From contig NC_046675.1 of assembly GCF_003369915.1 (NCBI RefSeq), forward strand, positions 2,418,001-2,482,000: 64,000 nucleotides of DNA, read 5' to 3'. The position numbers were made by a program, and so were the translations under genes. Positions 11,187 through 20,748 of this stretch are shown here, in pieces (position 1 is the stretch's first letter; each line of letters begins with the position of its first letter). The notes under the pieces were generated by a model. It was not told the DNA's origin. It made no database searches and worked only from the letters and a program-made list of their open reading frames with translations. This DNA is from Drosophila miranda. Lineage: Eukaryota; Arthropoda; Insecta; Diptera; Drosophilidae.

Positions 11187-13120
11187 TTTTTCATCCTACT
11201 GCAAGGACCAATAAATGGCATTAGTAACACACATCTCAAGGCCGCAAACAAGAGGTGAAGGTGAAGGTAAGGGTAATGTGAACCAAGCGGTATGAGCAAT
11301 GCTACGCGAATGCGAATGCCACAGGTTCAAACGGTTTTCAAGTGTTTGTCATCGACAGTTACCACACACTTTTTGTTGTTGCCTGATAAGTCCTTCTCTA
11401 CCATACACGATAAGAATCTGTTTGATAATTAATCATTGTTCTACGCCTACTCACTGGCGAGCAGTGAGTCAGCCGACAGTAGAGGAGTATATCTGCTGGT
11501 CAGGAAAACCTGACTCCATCGTACAATTGGATCTCTCAGAGATATGGATAGATTAGAAAGCTCAATCAGAAGCTTTTTTGGCTACAGGGCCTTGAGCTTC
11601 GGTCAGCTGCTGCTGGTACGCCTCATCTGATCACATGCGTTATCAATTAATGTCATAATCCCCCGCCGCCCCCTCATTATGGCAGTAAATCTATTGATTG
11701 CCCACAAGTGAATATATATATATATATATATGCTACCATGAACTTGACAAAAAAGTATAATGTAGAAACCAAAAATTCAGGGGGTGGAAAACGGTTTCAC
11801 CGGCCCGATGGGGTGGGCGGGCGTGAGGTCGGCTGCTTTGTGCTTTGGTGGGGCAGGCTCTCCGGCTCTGGTCTCGGTCTCGGTCTCTGTCTCTGGCTCA
11901 GGGTCTAGTGAATGCAACGTGAACGTAAACGATATTACTATTGATTTTGTACATAGCTGCTGGAATGAAGGTCACACGTCCCACAAAAAAGAGAACACGG
12001 CAAACTAAAATCTGTATGCGCCCACAGGCGGACCCACGAAAAGCTCTGCTCCCCCACACACATGCATAAAAAACGAAAGCCCACAAATCGAGAGCAACAA
12101 CAACAGTTGGGAAGGTAAACAGTTAAAATTATGTAGATAATTTATTCACGGCATGCTTCAAGGACTTGATAAATTATTCTGTTTTTCTGTGTTTTTCTTC
12201 TTGTCCTTTTCGTGAAACTCACATAATTGGAAGAGCAACATTTGAAGGCAATTGGCGATAAACAGTGCTGCTGCGGCCCAGGGAAAAGTAATTAAAACGC
12301 CGCCGAGCAAATGCAAAATTTAAAGAAATTTTGTGTTTGCAACGTAAGACACGCACACACACACACAACACACACACACTTACACACACGCGTCAACACG
12401 GGCTCTTGTACTCGCTGAGAAGTCTGATTTTGCTCCGCTCTTCTTCTTCTGCTCAACACCACTTTTCACTTTTTTTCCACTGCAGCGGCCCCGTACGCCT
12501 CGCCGCTCTAGTGCTATCACCACGCCACTCGTATAAGTATATCAGTTGCGGTCGAAATTTGCATCGCCGCAAGAAGCTGTTTTTTAAATTTAATTGTGTG
12601 CTGAATGAAATTGTTTTATTATATTCGTGTAAAATTATGCGCCGTAGTGGACGACTAGGGATGTGAAGTGACATCGATGAGCATACAGCTATCGATTGCC
12701 CGCCGTTAACTTGCCTAAAAAGCCGCTACAAAATTAAACTAAAACGCAAACCTGATTGCCACACAGCTAAAACGAAACGCGGGTATCTAAATGACTATAT
12801 AATATCACGACTAGGTTGAATAAATATTGCAAAACAGCGAATCTCCGGCAGAAATTGGAGTTATCTATTAATCGATAGCATAATGGAAAACCATCGATGG
12901 CCCACCAACCAGTGGTACGCACGAATATTATGAAACTGGTGATGAGAGGATGGATCTACAAGAGGAATTTGCATACAATATTATTTTCCGCTGCTGAACT
13001 CAAGTTGTTAACCAGTTTAAATAGAGGAAGGCGAAGTGGGCTAAGATCGGTTTTTCATTATACGAGGCGCTATTGTGTTGTTGCGGAGCAAAAACAGCAA
13101 TCGCCGTAGCAAGAACCCAA
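11187..13120. promoter_or_regulatory. Usp1 5' UTR/intron and DRE-type promoter region
   Basis: No coding sequence stands out. On the minus strand a polypyrimidine tract and AG precede the Usp1 ATG by 12 nt, so most of 11.2-12.4 kb is probably a 5' UTR intron (a GTAAGT donor exists near 12380). Several ATCGAT cores (12673-12678, 12690-12696, 12871-12877, 12892-12898) resemble DREF sites and mark a probable housekeeping promoter at 12.65-12.9 kb. (AT)n at 11711-11731 and CA-rich DNA at 12352-12390 are simple repeats. Confidence 0.55.
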
Positions 13121-13122
13121 GT

Positions 13123-13250
13123 CAAGTATTCAAAACGAACCGGCCAAATAGAAAATCGATTCATTAATCGGATCAAATTATGTGGGCAGGACTGAGAGAT
13201 CTAGATAGCTAGTAATATTCGACGGAATATCAAAAACAAGGAATATAGAT
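13123..13250 (+). repeat. Dispersed ~125 bp repeat, copy C (upstream of eEF1gamma)
   Basis: This block is clearly similar (about 80% by eye) to 39258-39387 and more weakly to 39062-39182. Shared words include CAAGTATT, CAAATAGAAAAT, ATTAATCGGAT, AAATTATGTGGGCAG and ATTCGACGGAATATC in the same order and spacing. It ends about 110 bp upstream of the likely eEF1gamma start site. It has no obvious terminal repeats. Confidence 0.75.
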
Positions 13251-13254
13251 CTTC

Positions 13255-13386
13255 AAATCGTCAGTATATTTACGGTATATTTCTTTAATTGAGACGGTAT
13301 ATTTTGGTATATTTCTGAGGCTCATACGATATATTTGGTCGACTAATGGGTCGCACTGGGCACACTTCTCTCCGGCAGAAATCACG
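13255..13386 (+). promoter_or_regulatory. eEF1gamma core promoter with repeated Motif 6 boxes and TCT-like initiator
   Basis: Four GGTATATTT/AGTATATTT boxes lie within about 65 bp before the gene; at least two fit the Drosophila core promoter Motif 6 consensus KTYRGTATWTTT. A Motif 1-like GGGCACACTT follows at about 13358-13367, and the pyrimidine run CTTCTCTCC near 13365-13373 resembles the TCT initiator of translation-machinery genes. There is no TATA box at the expected distance. Confidence 0.6.
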
Positions 13387-14967
13387 ATGTCGACTGGTGT
13401 AAGTAAAAAAAACGCCGCAAAAATTTGCAAAATACAAAGCAATCATGCGGCTATAATTGCAAATTGAATGCTGAACGCGTGCCCAATGGGTCGAAGTACT
13501 GGTTACTAATGTTATTTCGTTTTGGATTTGGCTAATTGCAGACACTTTACACTTACCCCGAGAACTTCCGCGCGTACAAGGCGCTGATTGCCGCCCAGTA
13601 CTCTGGCGCAAAGGTGAAAGTGGCCGATAACTTCAAGTTTGGTGAAACCAACAAATCGGCAGAATTTCTGAAGAAATTCCCCAGCGGCAAGGTAATATAT
13701 GATTTGCATGGGAAAACATGGGCAAATCTCTTATCGCTTTTGGGTGTGTTCGCTTGTGGGTGGTCTGTCGAGCCGGCATGCTACGTCATCAGCATTTTTT
13801 CTGCCATACTAATATGTGCCGCGTGTCTTTTTGCAGGTGCCAGCATTTGAGACCGCTGATGGCAAATACCTGAGCGAGTCGAATGCCATTGCTTACTTCT
13901 TGGCCAGCGAGCAACTGCGAGGTGGCAAGTGCCCCTTCGTCCAGGCCCAAGTTCAGCAATGGATCTCGTTTGCTGACAACGAAATCGTGCCTGCCTCCTG
14001 CGCACTGGTGTTCCCCCTGCTGGGAATCTTGCCACAGCAGAAGAACTCCACTGCCAAGCAGGACGTGGAAGGTGTCCTGGCACAGCTCAACCAGAAACTG
14101 CTCAATGTCACCTACCTCGCCGGCGAGCGCATCACCCTTGCCGACATCATTGTTTTCAGCAGCCTGTTGCATCTGTACGAGTACGTCCTGGAGCCGACTG
14201 CACGCGCCGCTTTCGGTAATGTGAACCGTTGGTTCCTCACCATCCTGAACCAGCCACAGGTCCAGGCTGTGGTCAAGGACTACAAGCTGTGCGAGAAGGC
14301 CTTGGTCTTCGACCCCAAGAAGTACGCCGAATTCCAGGCCAAGCAAGGCGGTGGCAAGCCCCAGCAGCAGCAGAAGCCAAAGGAAGAGAAGAAGCCCAAG
14401 GAGAAGAAGGAGGCTGCCCCCAAGAAGGCCGCCGAACCCGAGGAGTTGGATGCCGCCGATGAGGCCTTGGCTCTGGAGCCAAAATCGAAGGATCCCTTCG
14501 ATGCCTTGCCCAAGGGCACCTTCAACTTTGACGACTTCAAGCGCGTCTACTCCAACGAGGAGGAGGCCAAGTCCATCCCGTACTTCTTCGAGAAGTTCGA
14601 CCCCGAGAACTACTCGATCTGGTTCGGAGAATACAAGTACAGCGAGGAGCTGTCCAAGGTGTTCATGTCGTGCAATCTCATCACTGGCATGTTCCAGCGC
14701 CTCGACAAGATGCGCAAGCAGGCCTTCGCCTCCGTGTGCCTCTTCGGTGACGACAACAACAGCACCATCTCCGGTGTGTGGGTCTGGCGCGGACAGGAAC
14801 TGGCCTTCCCTCTGTCGCCCGACTGGCAGATAGACTACGAGGTCTACGACTGGAAGAAATTGGATGCCAAGAGCGAGGAAACCAAGAAGCTCGTCACCCA
14901 GTACTTCTCCTGGTCCGGCACCGACAAGGGTGGCCGCAAGTTCAACCAGGGCAAGATTTTCAAATAA
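13387..14967 (+). CDS. eEF1gamma: Elongation factor 1 subunit gamma
   Basis: Exons 13387..13398, 13542..13691 and 13837..14967 encode 430 aa; all phases are zero. The first coding exon holds only four codons (MSTG), joined to [13 protein letters not shown], which matches the D. melanogaster start closely. Residues of about 5-215 are a GST-like fold with N- and C-terminal subdomains, about 225-265 is a lysine/alanine/proline linker rich in KPKEKKE, and about 270-430 is the conserved EF1G domain ending in KFNQGKIFK. The protein anchors the eEF1B nucleotide exchange complex, which reloads eEF1A with GTP during translation elongation in the cytoplasm. Codon usage is strongly biased to C/G-ending codons, as expected for a highly expressed gene. 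The TCT-like promoter agrees. It converges with Cisd2. Confidence 0.97.
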
Positions 14968-15006
14968 GCATAAAAACCCCAACACCAACAGCCACACAGC
15001 AGCAAC

Positions 15007-15239
15007 AATAAAATTTGAGATTCAAATTGCAGCAAAAGCACGATGCCTATTCCTTAAGTTCCAACTGATAGTATCATAATGAGACGGTCGTCTGTGGTCG
15101 TGCTGTGTCCTGGTCTGGTATTTAGTTGTTTTCCCTTCTGAAGAAGAATCGTTTTTGTATCGCCCATACTTTATATATATCATGATATTGTCCACAAAAC
15201 CGGCCTGCAGCCAGAAAGATAATTTATATAAAGAATAAA
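15007..15239 (+). terminator. Two poly(A) signals of eEF1gamma
   Basis: AATAAA at 15007-15012 and again at 15234-15239 would give short and long 3' UTRs (about 60 and 290 nt after the stop at 14967). Confidence 0.65.
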
Positions 15240-15295
15240 GTTTTCTATAAACAACACATCCATTCACTCTTCATTTAATATCTGATTAGGCGACT

Positions 15296-15301
15296 TTTAT
15301 T
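15296..15301 (-). terminator. poly(A) signal of Cisd2
   Basis: TTTATT on the plus strand reads AATAAA on the minus strand, 169 bp after the Cisd2 stop and about 55 bp from the distal eEF1gamma signal, so the convergent transcripts barely touch. Confidence 0.6.
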
Positions 15302-15469
15302 GGCTTCTGATTAGATTTTATCCAATACAAAGGTTTGCTTACGATTACAAAAGGCTCGACAGGGGGCTTGAAATATTTGAACAAAAGACTCGCCCCCTTG
15401 AAGGGCGAAAATTTCAACAAGGAAATGCTAAACGTGAACGTAACGTAACGTATCGATGCACCGCTAGAA

Positions 15470-16478
15470 TTACTTCTTCTTCACCACAACCGGTCCCACG
15501 TTGTCGCCCGTCTGCTTGTTGTGCTCGCCATGGCTGCCATCGCAGTAGGGCCACTGCGGGAGAAAGGATCACATCACCGATCATCTTTTGAGACAGACAG
15601 ACAAAGAGAAGAGCTTACGTTCTTGGTTTTCCAGCACCGACAGAAAGCGGCCTGGTCTGCAATGTCCTCCACATCAACCATGGTCACTACTTTGGAATCA
15701 TTTTTGCGAATCGAGCTGTTGCAGCGTCCCGAATCCTTGCCAGCGCATCGCGCGGCCGGGCAGAAGGCAAGATAAGTGGTGTATCCAAGGCCGGCCACCA
15801 CAACCGTGGGTGGAATGAGGGCGAGCCAATCCTTGACTGAAAATGGCAGAATTTAGGAGCATTTAGCAGGTTTATTTTAAGAAACAGTTCTGATCTAGAT
15901 GCTAGACCGTCGCCCTTCCCCCCGCCAGCATCAGTGAGCTGTAGCCTTGGCATGAAAGAGATACCCTCTACACATAACTGTAAGTGTGTGTTTGATGGAG
16001 CGGCACAGCCCACAGGTACCGTATATTTTCTTTTATCTAAATTCACTTCCCCCTATCGTTCAGCAGATAAACCGAAGCCAATTAAAAATTGCGTGTTTCC
16101 AACACACAACCACAGCGGCAGAATGGCGAGGAGCTCAACAAACGTTGCATAATAGGTGCAGTCGGGGGGGGGTCTACTGTAAATACTGTCACTGGAAGAA
16201 GTGCATTCGCTGCAATCTTATTCATCTGCACATCTCACGTTGAACACCACGCGTTCTGCTGACAATCTTTAACTCAACAATATCATAGCCCTTGATGCTG
16301 TGTCATCGTTGGTGGTTAATGTAGGTCGCCCTTGCAGGCAAATTCCAATTGAATCGAACGTGCACTTTTCTGGTAACTTACAAGATAGCTTGAACCAGCC
16401 CCCAAAGCTATCGGGAATTGGCAAACTGGACAGGTAGTTGGGCAATGAACTTTTAACTACGTGTGATACGGGCTCCAT
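15470..16478 (-). CDS. Cisd2: CDGSH iron-sulfur domain protein 2 (NAF-1/Miner1 type)
   Basis: Minus-strand exons 16478..16382, 15836..15619 and 15553..15470 give 132 aa with clean GTAAGY donors and phases 1 and 0. Residues 1-35 form the lumenal N-terminus ([16 protein letters not shown]), 36-58 a single membrane helix ([19 protein letters not shown]), and 95-125 the CDGSH domain with the 3Cys-1His ligands Cys98, Cys100, Cys109 and His113 (CRC ... CDGSH). The length matches family members (about 130 aa). The homodimer binds a 2Fe-2S cluster and sits in endoplasmic reticulum and outer mitochondrial membranes, with roles in calcium handling and autophagy known from mammals and flies. It is head-to-head with Brd8, 264 bp apart. 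Confidence 0.96.
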
Positions 16479-16742
16479 AATCGAGAGTTTTTTCTATATT
16501 TTCTTTTCTAGACTGATTGTCTGAAGACCAGTTTTTGTTGTTGTACTTGTTGTTTCAAATGGCGCCTGCGATACAGTAAAGTGCGATGATTTTAAATTCA
16601 ATCGATAGTTGCGCAATGTTCTCTTGCTGTGTAATAGAGCTGTCAAACCATCGATAGTAGCAACTGGCACAAAACATCGATAGTGCCATCTCCACCTCTA
16701 GTGTAAATTGAATACAAAAAACAAATATTCTTAACTTTTTAA
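16479..16742. promoter_or_regulatory. Bidirectional DRE promoter of Cisd2 and Brd8
   Basis: The 264 bp between two divergent ATGs contains three ATCGATAG boxes at 16601-16608, 16650-16657 and 16676-16683, each one base short of the full DRE palindrome TATCGATA. DREF binding at such sites drives housekeeping genes in Drosophila. No TATA box is seen. Both genes must start transcription inside this interval. Confidence 0.75.
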
Positions 16743-19382
16743 ATGTCTGCGGGGGTACAAGAACGTTTGCAAATGAGCCGAATGCCTCTGGATACGTGGA
16801 CCAAGCGAGAGCATCTGTGCCTGGCGTCGTCGGTTTCCTGCAGCGGCGATCAGAACTGGATAACAGTCAGCCGCACGCTGAAAACGGTATGCGGCAATGG
16901 CAACAGCAACAGCAACAACAACAGACCGGCAGATTGGTACTCGCAGAAGAATTGTGCCCTGCAGTACGGAAACCTGCTGGAGAGCGTGGAGGCCACCAAA
17001 CGCAAGAAGCGCAGCAGCGAGAGCAGCGCCGGGGTCTCCTCCCCGGCCTCGGTGGAGACGCCAACAGAGCTGCTGCTCCGCCGGCTCACGGAGGAGCGGA
17101 TGCTGGAGATAAAAGCGCAGATGCGCTCCGACCAGGAAATGTACCTCAAGATACAGCGCGAGATCGATTCGTTGCAGTCGGACGAGGTGAGCGAGCAGGA
17201 GATGCAGGACATGTGGCTGGAAATCGAGAAGGAGCAGGACACGAAGCGCATTGAGGAGATGAAATTGGAGAACCAAATGCGCGAGCGGGAGCAGCGCAAA
17301 AAGGAGATGACGGCAAGCTGGCGCAACAGCAGTCCTGCCGCCCGACGATCCATTCAGACAACAGACACAACCTCCGTCGACATGGACGTGGAGGATATCA
17401 GCAGCGGTGGCAACAAGCAGCAGTCCGGGCCGTCACCACTGCTCACATCCCTGCTGAAGTCGCCCACAAGCAGCAGTCCAGCTCCTCCTTCGACCCCCGT
17501 GGCCCCTGGCAGTAGTGTGGCTAGAGCCACGGCTCCCACAATAACTTCGCTGCTGACCAGCGGGGCCAGCACCGTGTCCAGCCAGCCAGCTATCACCATG
17601 AAGAGCCCCACCGACGCGGCATTCATGTCACGCCCCATTACCGGGCCACCAGCGAGTGAGGCCCTCACACCCACCACTCCCACCCTGGAGCGCAGTCCCT
17701 CGCAGGCGGCTCCCACGCTCTCAATGCTGCTGGAAAAGAACAAGGCGGCGGTTAAGGCTGGTGAGGCTGTCGGCTGCTCGGAGAAATCTGAGAGCACAGC
17801 GAGCCAGGAACAGCCGTTGCTGGATGACGCAGAGTCCGCCTTGGTCGATCCCGATGAAGCCGACCAGCTGCTGGAAGTGCTCTCAAACATCGACGAAATA
17901 ATCGACGACATTGACATTGACATGGCCAGCGTCATCGATGATGAGATTTTAAAGGAGGTAGATGAGGCGATTGCCTCTCCCGTTGCCGATAAATCGGATG
18001 GAATTGACTTCGAGGACAAGCTGGACGCGCTAAAGCGGGAACAGACCGGGACCACGCCCACCGAGGAAGCTGCCAAGCCTGTAGAAGTGGTGATTGCCTC
18101 TAGTGATGACTCCAACGATAACATACCACTGGCGGCAGTGGCATCGCAGGACAACAGCAAGGACCGCACTCTAACGGCCTCCGAAGGCAATGCAACCCCG
18201 GAGGATGCGAACCGTTTGGCCAGCGAGGTGGCTGTAGAAGAGATCGGTGAGACAATAACACTTATCAGCACTTCCAGCGAGGATACGGCAGGCTCTCCGC
18301 CAACTATGGCTAAGCCTGAGGAGGACTTGGTCGCCGAATCGGTCCCAAAGGACGAGGAAGAGAAAGCCACAGAAGATGCGACCATTGAAGCTGTTGTCGA
18401 AGCCGTGGACACAGTAAAAGCAACAGAGGAGCCGGAAATTAGTCCTGAAACAGCAGCGACAGCAGAAGAAGCCACAGCAAACAAGGAAGATGCCGGTAAG
18501 CAGCAGACGCTGGAGGAAAAGACTGCCACCCCCACTGCAACCGTGGCTGTCGCCCTGCACGACACAGACGAGGAGACATCTTCGTTGACGGACAGCAGCA
18601 AGCAGGATGACCCGCCACGCAGTGTCAGATCGAAGCAGCAGTCCGTCAAGCAACCGGCCACTGAAGAGTCGAAAGCCGACCAGGAACAAGCTGGAACTCC
18701 CCAGCCCCCGTCGGCACCGGCTCGAGCACCGCTTCTGCGCAAGCTGCCCCATCGAGATCGCTCCGAGAGTCCCATGGTTGACGACGATACCACAACAGCC
18801 AGCGACCATTCGACGGCTAGATCGAGCACGAGGCGCCGATGTTCATCGACGCCAGTCATCGACAGTATACCCAATTCGCCGGCCTCCAGCGAGCACACCG
18901 ACGAGAAGCGCGAGACCAGAGCCACCACCAAGAAGCTATTTCTCTCCATCTACGCGACGCTGCAGGAGAGCAAGCACGCAGCTCCCTTCCGGCGGCCCTT
19001 CCACGACGAGCACGCCCAACGACATGCGGAGATCTGTATGCGTCACATGGACCTGCCCACCATCAAGCGGAACATCGACTCTGGCCTGATACGTAGCCTG
19101 AACGAGCTGCATCGCGACGTGCTGCTCATGGCCCACAACGTCCTGCTGGCCTACAAGCCCCACACCACGCAGCACAAGACGGCGCGTCTGTTTTTGGAGG
19201 ATGTCCTGGCGCTGAAGGAGTTCTCGGTGGGGCACGAGACTGCATCGAACAGCTCTGCTAGCACCTCCACTCCGGCTGCCAACACCAGCGGGCCCAGCGG
19301 CAGCAGCAGCACTACCAGAGCCGAGAGGCCCCACGGCAGCAAGGCACGGAGCGGCTTTAGGAAGAGCCAAAGGCATCATTAG
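16743..19382 (+). CDS. Brd8: Bromodomain protein BRD8, Tip60/NuA4 complex subunit
   Basis: A single intronless reading frame of 879 aa. The N-terminus (about 15-80) has the SANT-like BRD8 signature DTWTKREHLCLASSV, SGDQNWITVSR and PADWYSQKNCA; a charged coiled coil follows at about 108-190 (EERMLEIKAQM ... REREQRKKEM). The middle (about 200-690) is low-complexity, rich in Ser, Thr, Ala and Glu. The C-terminal bromodomain covers about 730-825 (IYATLQESKHAAPFRRPF, MDLPTIKRNIDSG, DVLLMAHN), followed by a Ser/Thr tail. The start at 16743 is the first ATG after the DRE promoter and directly precedes the conserved region. BRD8 is a subunit of the Tip60/NuA4 acetyltransferase and histone-exchange complex in the nucleus. 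It converges with the phospholipase gene, with 119 bp between stop codons. Confidence 0.93.
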   Translation: MSAGVQERLQMSRMPLDTWTKREHLCLASSVSCSGDQNWITVSRTLKTVCGNGNSNSNNNRPADWYSQKNCALQYGNLLESVEATKRKKRSSESSAGVSSPASVETPTELLLRRLTEERMLEIKAQMRSDQEMYLKIQREIDSLQSDEVSEQEMQDMWLEIEKEQDTKRIEEMKLENQMREREQRKKEMTASWRNSSPAARRSIQTTDTTSVDMDVEDISSGGNKQQSGPSPLLTSLLKSPTSSSPAPPSTPVAPGSSVARATAPTITSLLTSGASTVSSQPAITMKSPTDAAFMSRPITGPPASEALTPTTPTLERSPSQAAPTLSMLLEKNKAAVKAGEAVGCSEKSESTASQEQPLLDDAESALVDPDEADQLLEVLSNIDEIIDDIDIDMASVIDDEILKEVDEAIASPVADKSDGIDFEDKLDALKREQTGTTPTEEAAKPVEVVIASSDDSNDNIPLAAVASQDNSKDRTLTASEGNATPEDANRLASEVAVEEIGETITLISTSSEDTAGSPPTMAKPEEDLVAESVPKDEEEKATEDATIEAVVEAVDTVKATEEPEISPETAATAEEATANKEDAGKQQTLEEKTATPTATVAVALHDTDEETSSLTDSSKQDDPPRSVRSKQQSVKQPATEESKADQEQAGTPQPPSAPARAPLLRKLPHRDRSESPMVDDDTTTASDHSTARSSTRRRCSSTPVIDSIPNSPASSEHTDEKRETRATTKKLFLSIYATLQESKHAAPFRRPFHDEHAQRHAEICMRHMDLPTIKRNIDSGLIRSLNELHRDVLLMAHNVLLAYKPHTTQHKTARLFLEDVLALKEFSVGHETASNSSASTSTPAANTSGPSGSSSTTRAERPHGSKARSGFRKSQRHH

Positions 19383-19482
19383 GCATACAACAAAAGATTC
19401 CTCATCAGATAGTATTCCATATCGAGTGCATAACTAAACATTTTGGTAACATTTTTATATATTCATTGTTCGTTCCATCAAC

Positions 19483-19488
19483 AATAAA
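19483..19488 (+). terminator. poly(A) signal of Brd8
   Basis: AATAAA 100 bp after the Brd8 stop; it lies only 14 bp before the end of the oppositely oriented phospholipase coding sequence, so the Brd8 transcript runs into that gene. Confidence 0.7.
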
Positions 19489-19501
19489 GCCTAACATTTA
19501 A

Positions 19502-20748
19502 CTAATCGAAGAATATTAAATTTTGCAAGCGTCGCGATCGGGATGAGTGGCAAATGGACCTTCGCTTGGGACAGTAGTACTTCTTGAGACATCGCGAGAG
19601 CCGCAGATCGCACTGGCAGAGACGGGCCGCACAGGAGTCGGGACCCCCCCACTCGCCGTGATCGACGGCGCACAGGGGCTTGCCCCGATAGCACTTCCAC
19701 ACGTACGGGACAAAGTACTCCAAGTAGGAGATGCAGTTGCTCTGGCCGTAGCATTTGTCGTGGAGACGACAGCATCGATCGATGCCATCGGCGGGCACTC
19801 CGTGGCCACCGAAGCCACAATAGCAGCCGTATCCCTTGTATATCAGCGGATCGCAGCCCGTCGAGCATTTGATCATGGAGTACAGCTTGGCCACATCCCG
19901 TTTGCCACGATCCACGGCCATTTTTTGCTCTTCCAAAGGCTCTGGGTCTGGACCCGGCTTCTGGCTGCTGGCATTGTTGAACGTCCACTTCATGGAGTAG
20001 CCAAAGGGATCGTTCACCCGCGCAATATACACGTTCTGTCCGTTCATCAGATCCTCCATCTCCGCAGGCCTGCCACTTGTGGCAGCTATGACCCGTATGT
20101 CGGTCACGCGGCCATCGAAGTGCTTGTTCTTCAGATCCAGGAGTATCTCATCGCGAGGATATGTATTCTGCCAGCTAATCGCTGGATGAGTGTCCCTAGA
20201 GAGAGTAATTAGAAGGATTGCAGATGCAGATACATATGTATATCGGCGATTCTTTTAGCAGCGTCTAAGGAAATGTGTACTCACTTGTGGCTCTGCTCCA
20301 GCCAGGGAAGAGGAGGCTTCAGTTCGCCCGACCATCCTTCCAGACCCATTTGCTGCCATTCGGCGTGGGGCGAGGTCACCAGGCTGGTCTTCACATTCGT
20401 TTCCGGCGGTTCAGCGGCCAAGGGAGCCGTGCTGGTCGTGGCTGATATTTCGGTGATATTGGGAAAGATTGGTTCTGCGAAATCAGAACGCTGCATGGTG
20501 AGCAGCTCGAAGCCATCACCGCTGCCACGGGTGGGCATTCTGAAGACAAAGGTGGGATTCGCACTGCGCATACTTGAACCGTACATTTCCGGTATAATGT
20601 GGTTCAGCAGCTCGGTGTCGTTGGTGACGCCTCTGAAGGCGTTCCTAATGTCATCCATTACCGTGACATTTGCCACAACTCCGCGATAATTGAGCAGCAT
20701 GGGCAGCAGCGACAGCGCCGCCGGCGATACCAATAATATCCACAACAT
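19502..20748 (-). CDS. CG14507: Secreted phospholipase A2 with long N-terminal extension
   Basis: Minus-strand exons 20748..20285 and 20195..19502 encode 385 aa. The start is the first true ATG, beginning a hydrophobic signal sequence (MLWILLVSPAALSLLPMLL). A low-complexity region of about 240 residues with N-glycosylation-like NVT/NDT/NIT sites precedes the catalytic domain at about 262-365. The calcium loop YGCYCGFGGHG and the catalytic dyad in DRCCRLHDKCY (His about 300, Asp about 301) are intact, and cysteines occur at group-typical places, so the enzyme should hydrolyse the sn-2 ester of phospholipids outside the cell or in the secretory path. The C-terminus is basic. It is an ordinary insect enzyme by context; the symbol rests on my memory of synteny and is less certain than the family. 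Confidence 0.88.

Noticed and set aside
12897-13109. 70-codon plus-strand ORF upstream of eEF1gamma
   Set aside because: No family similarity, no codon bias, lies in promoter DNA next to DRE-like sites.
13789-14997. 402-codon open frame antisense to eEF1gamma
   Set aside because: Leu/Gly-rich shadow caused by strong codon bias of the sense gene.
17354-18949. 531-codon open frame antisense to Brd8
   Set aside because: It mirrors the Ser/Ala/Glu-rich low-complexity coding strand, has no domain, and Brd8 sense motifs are unambiguous.
19502-20748. Reading the phospholipase A2 as a venom toxin
   Set aside because: Catalytic motifs are shared by ordinary secreted enzymes; genomic context and long N-terminal region are those of an endogenous fly gene.
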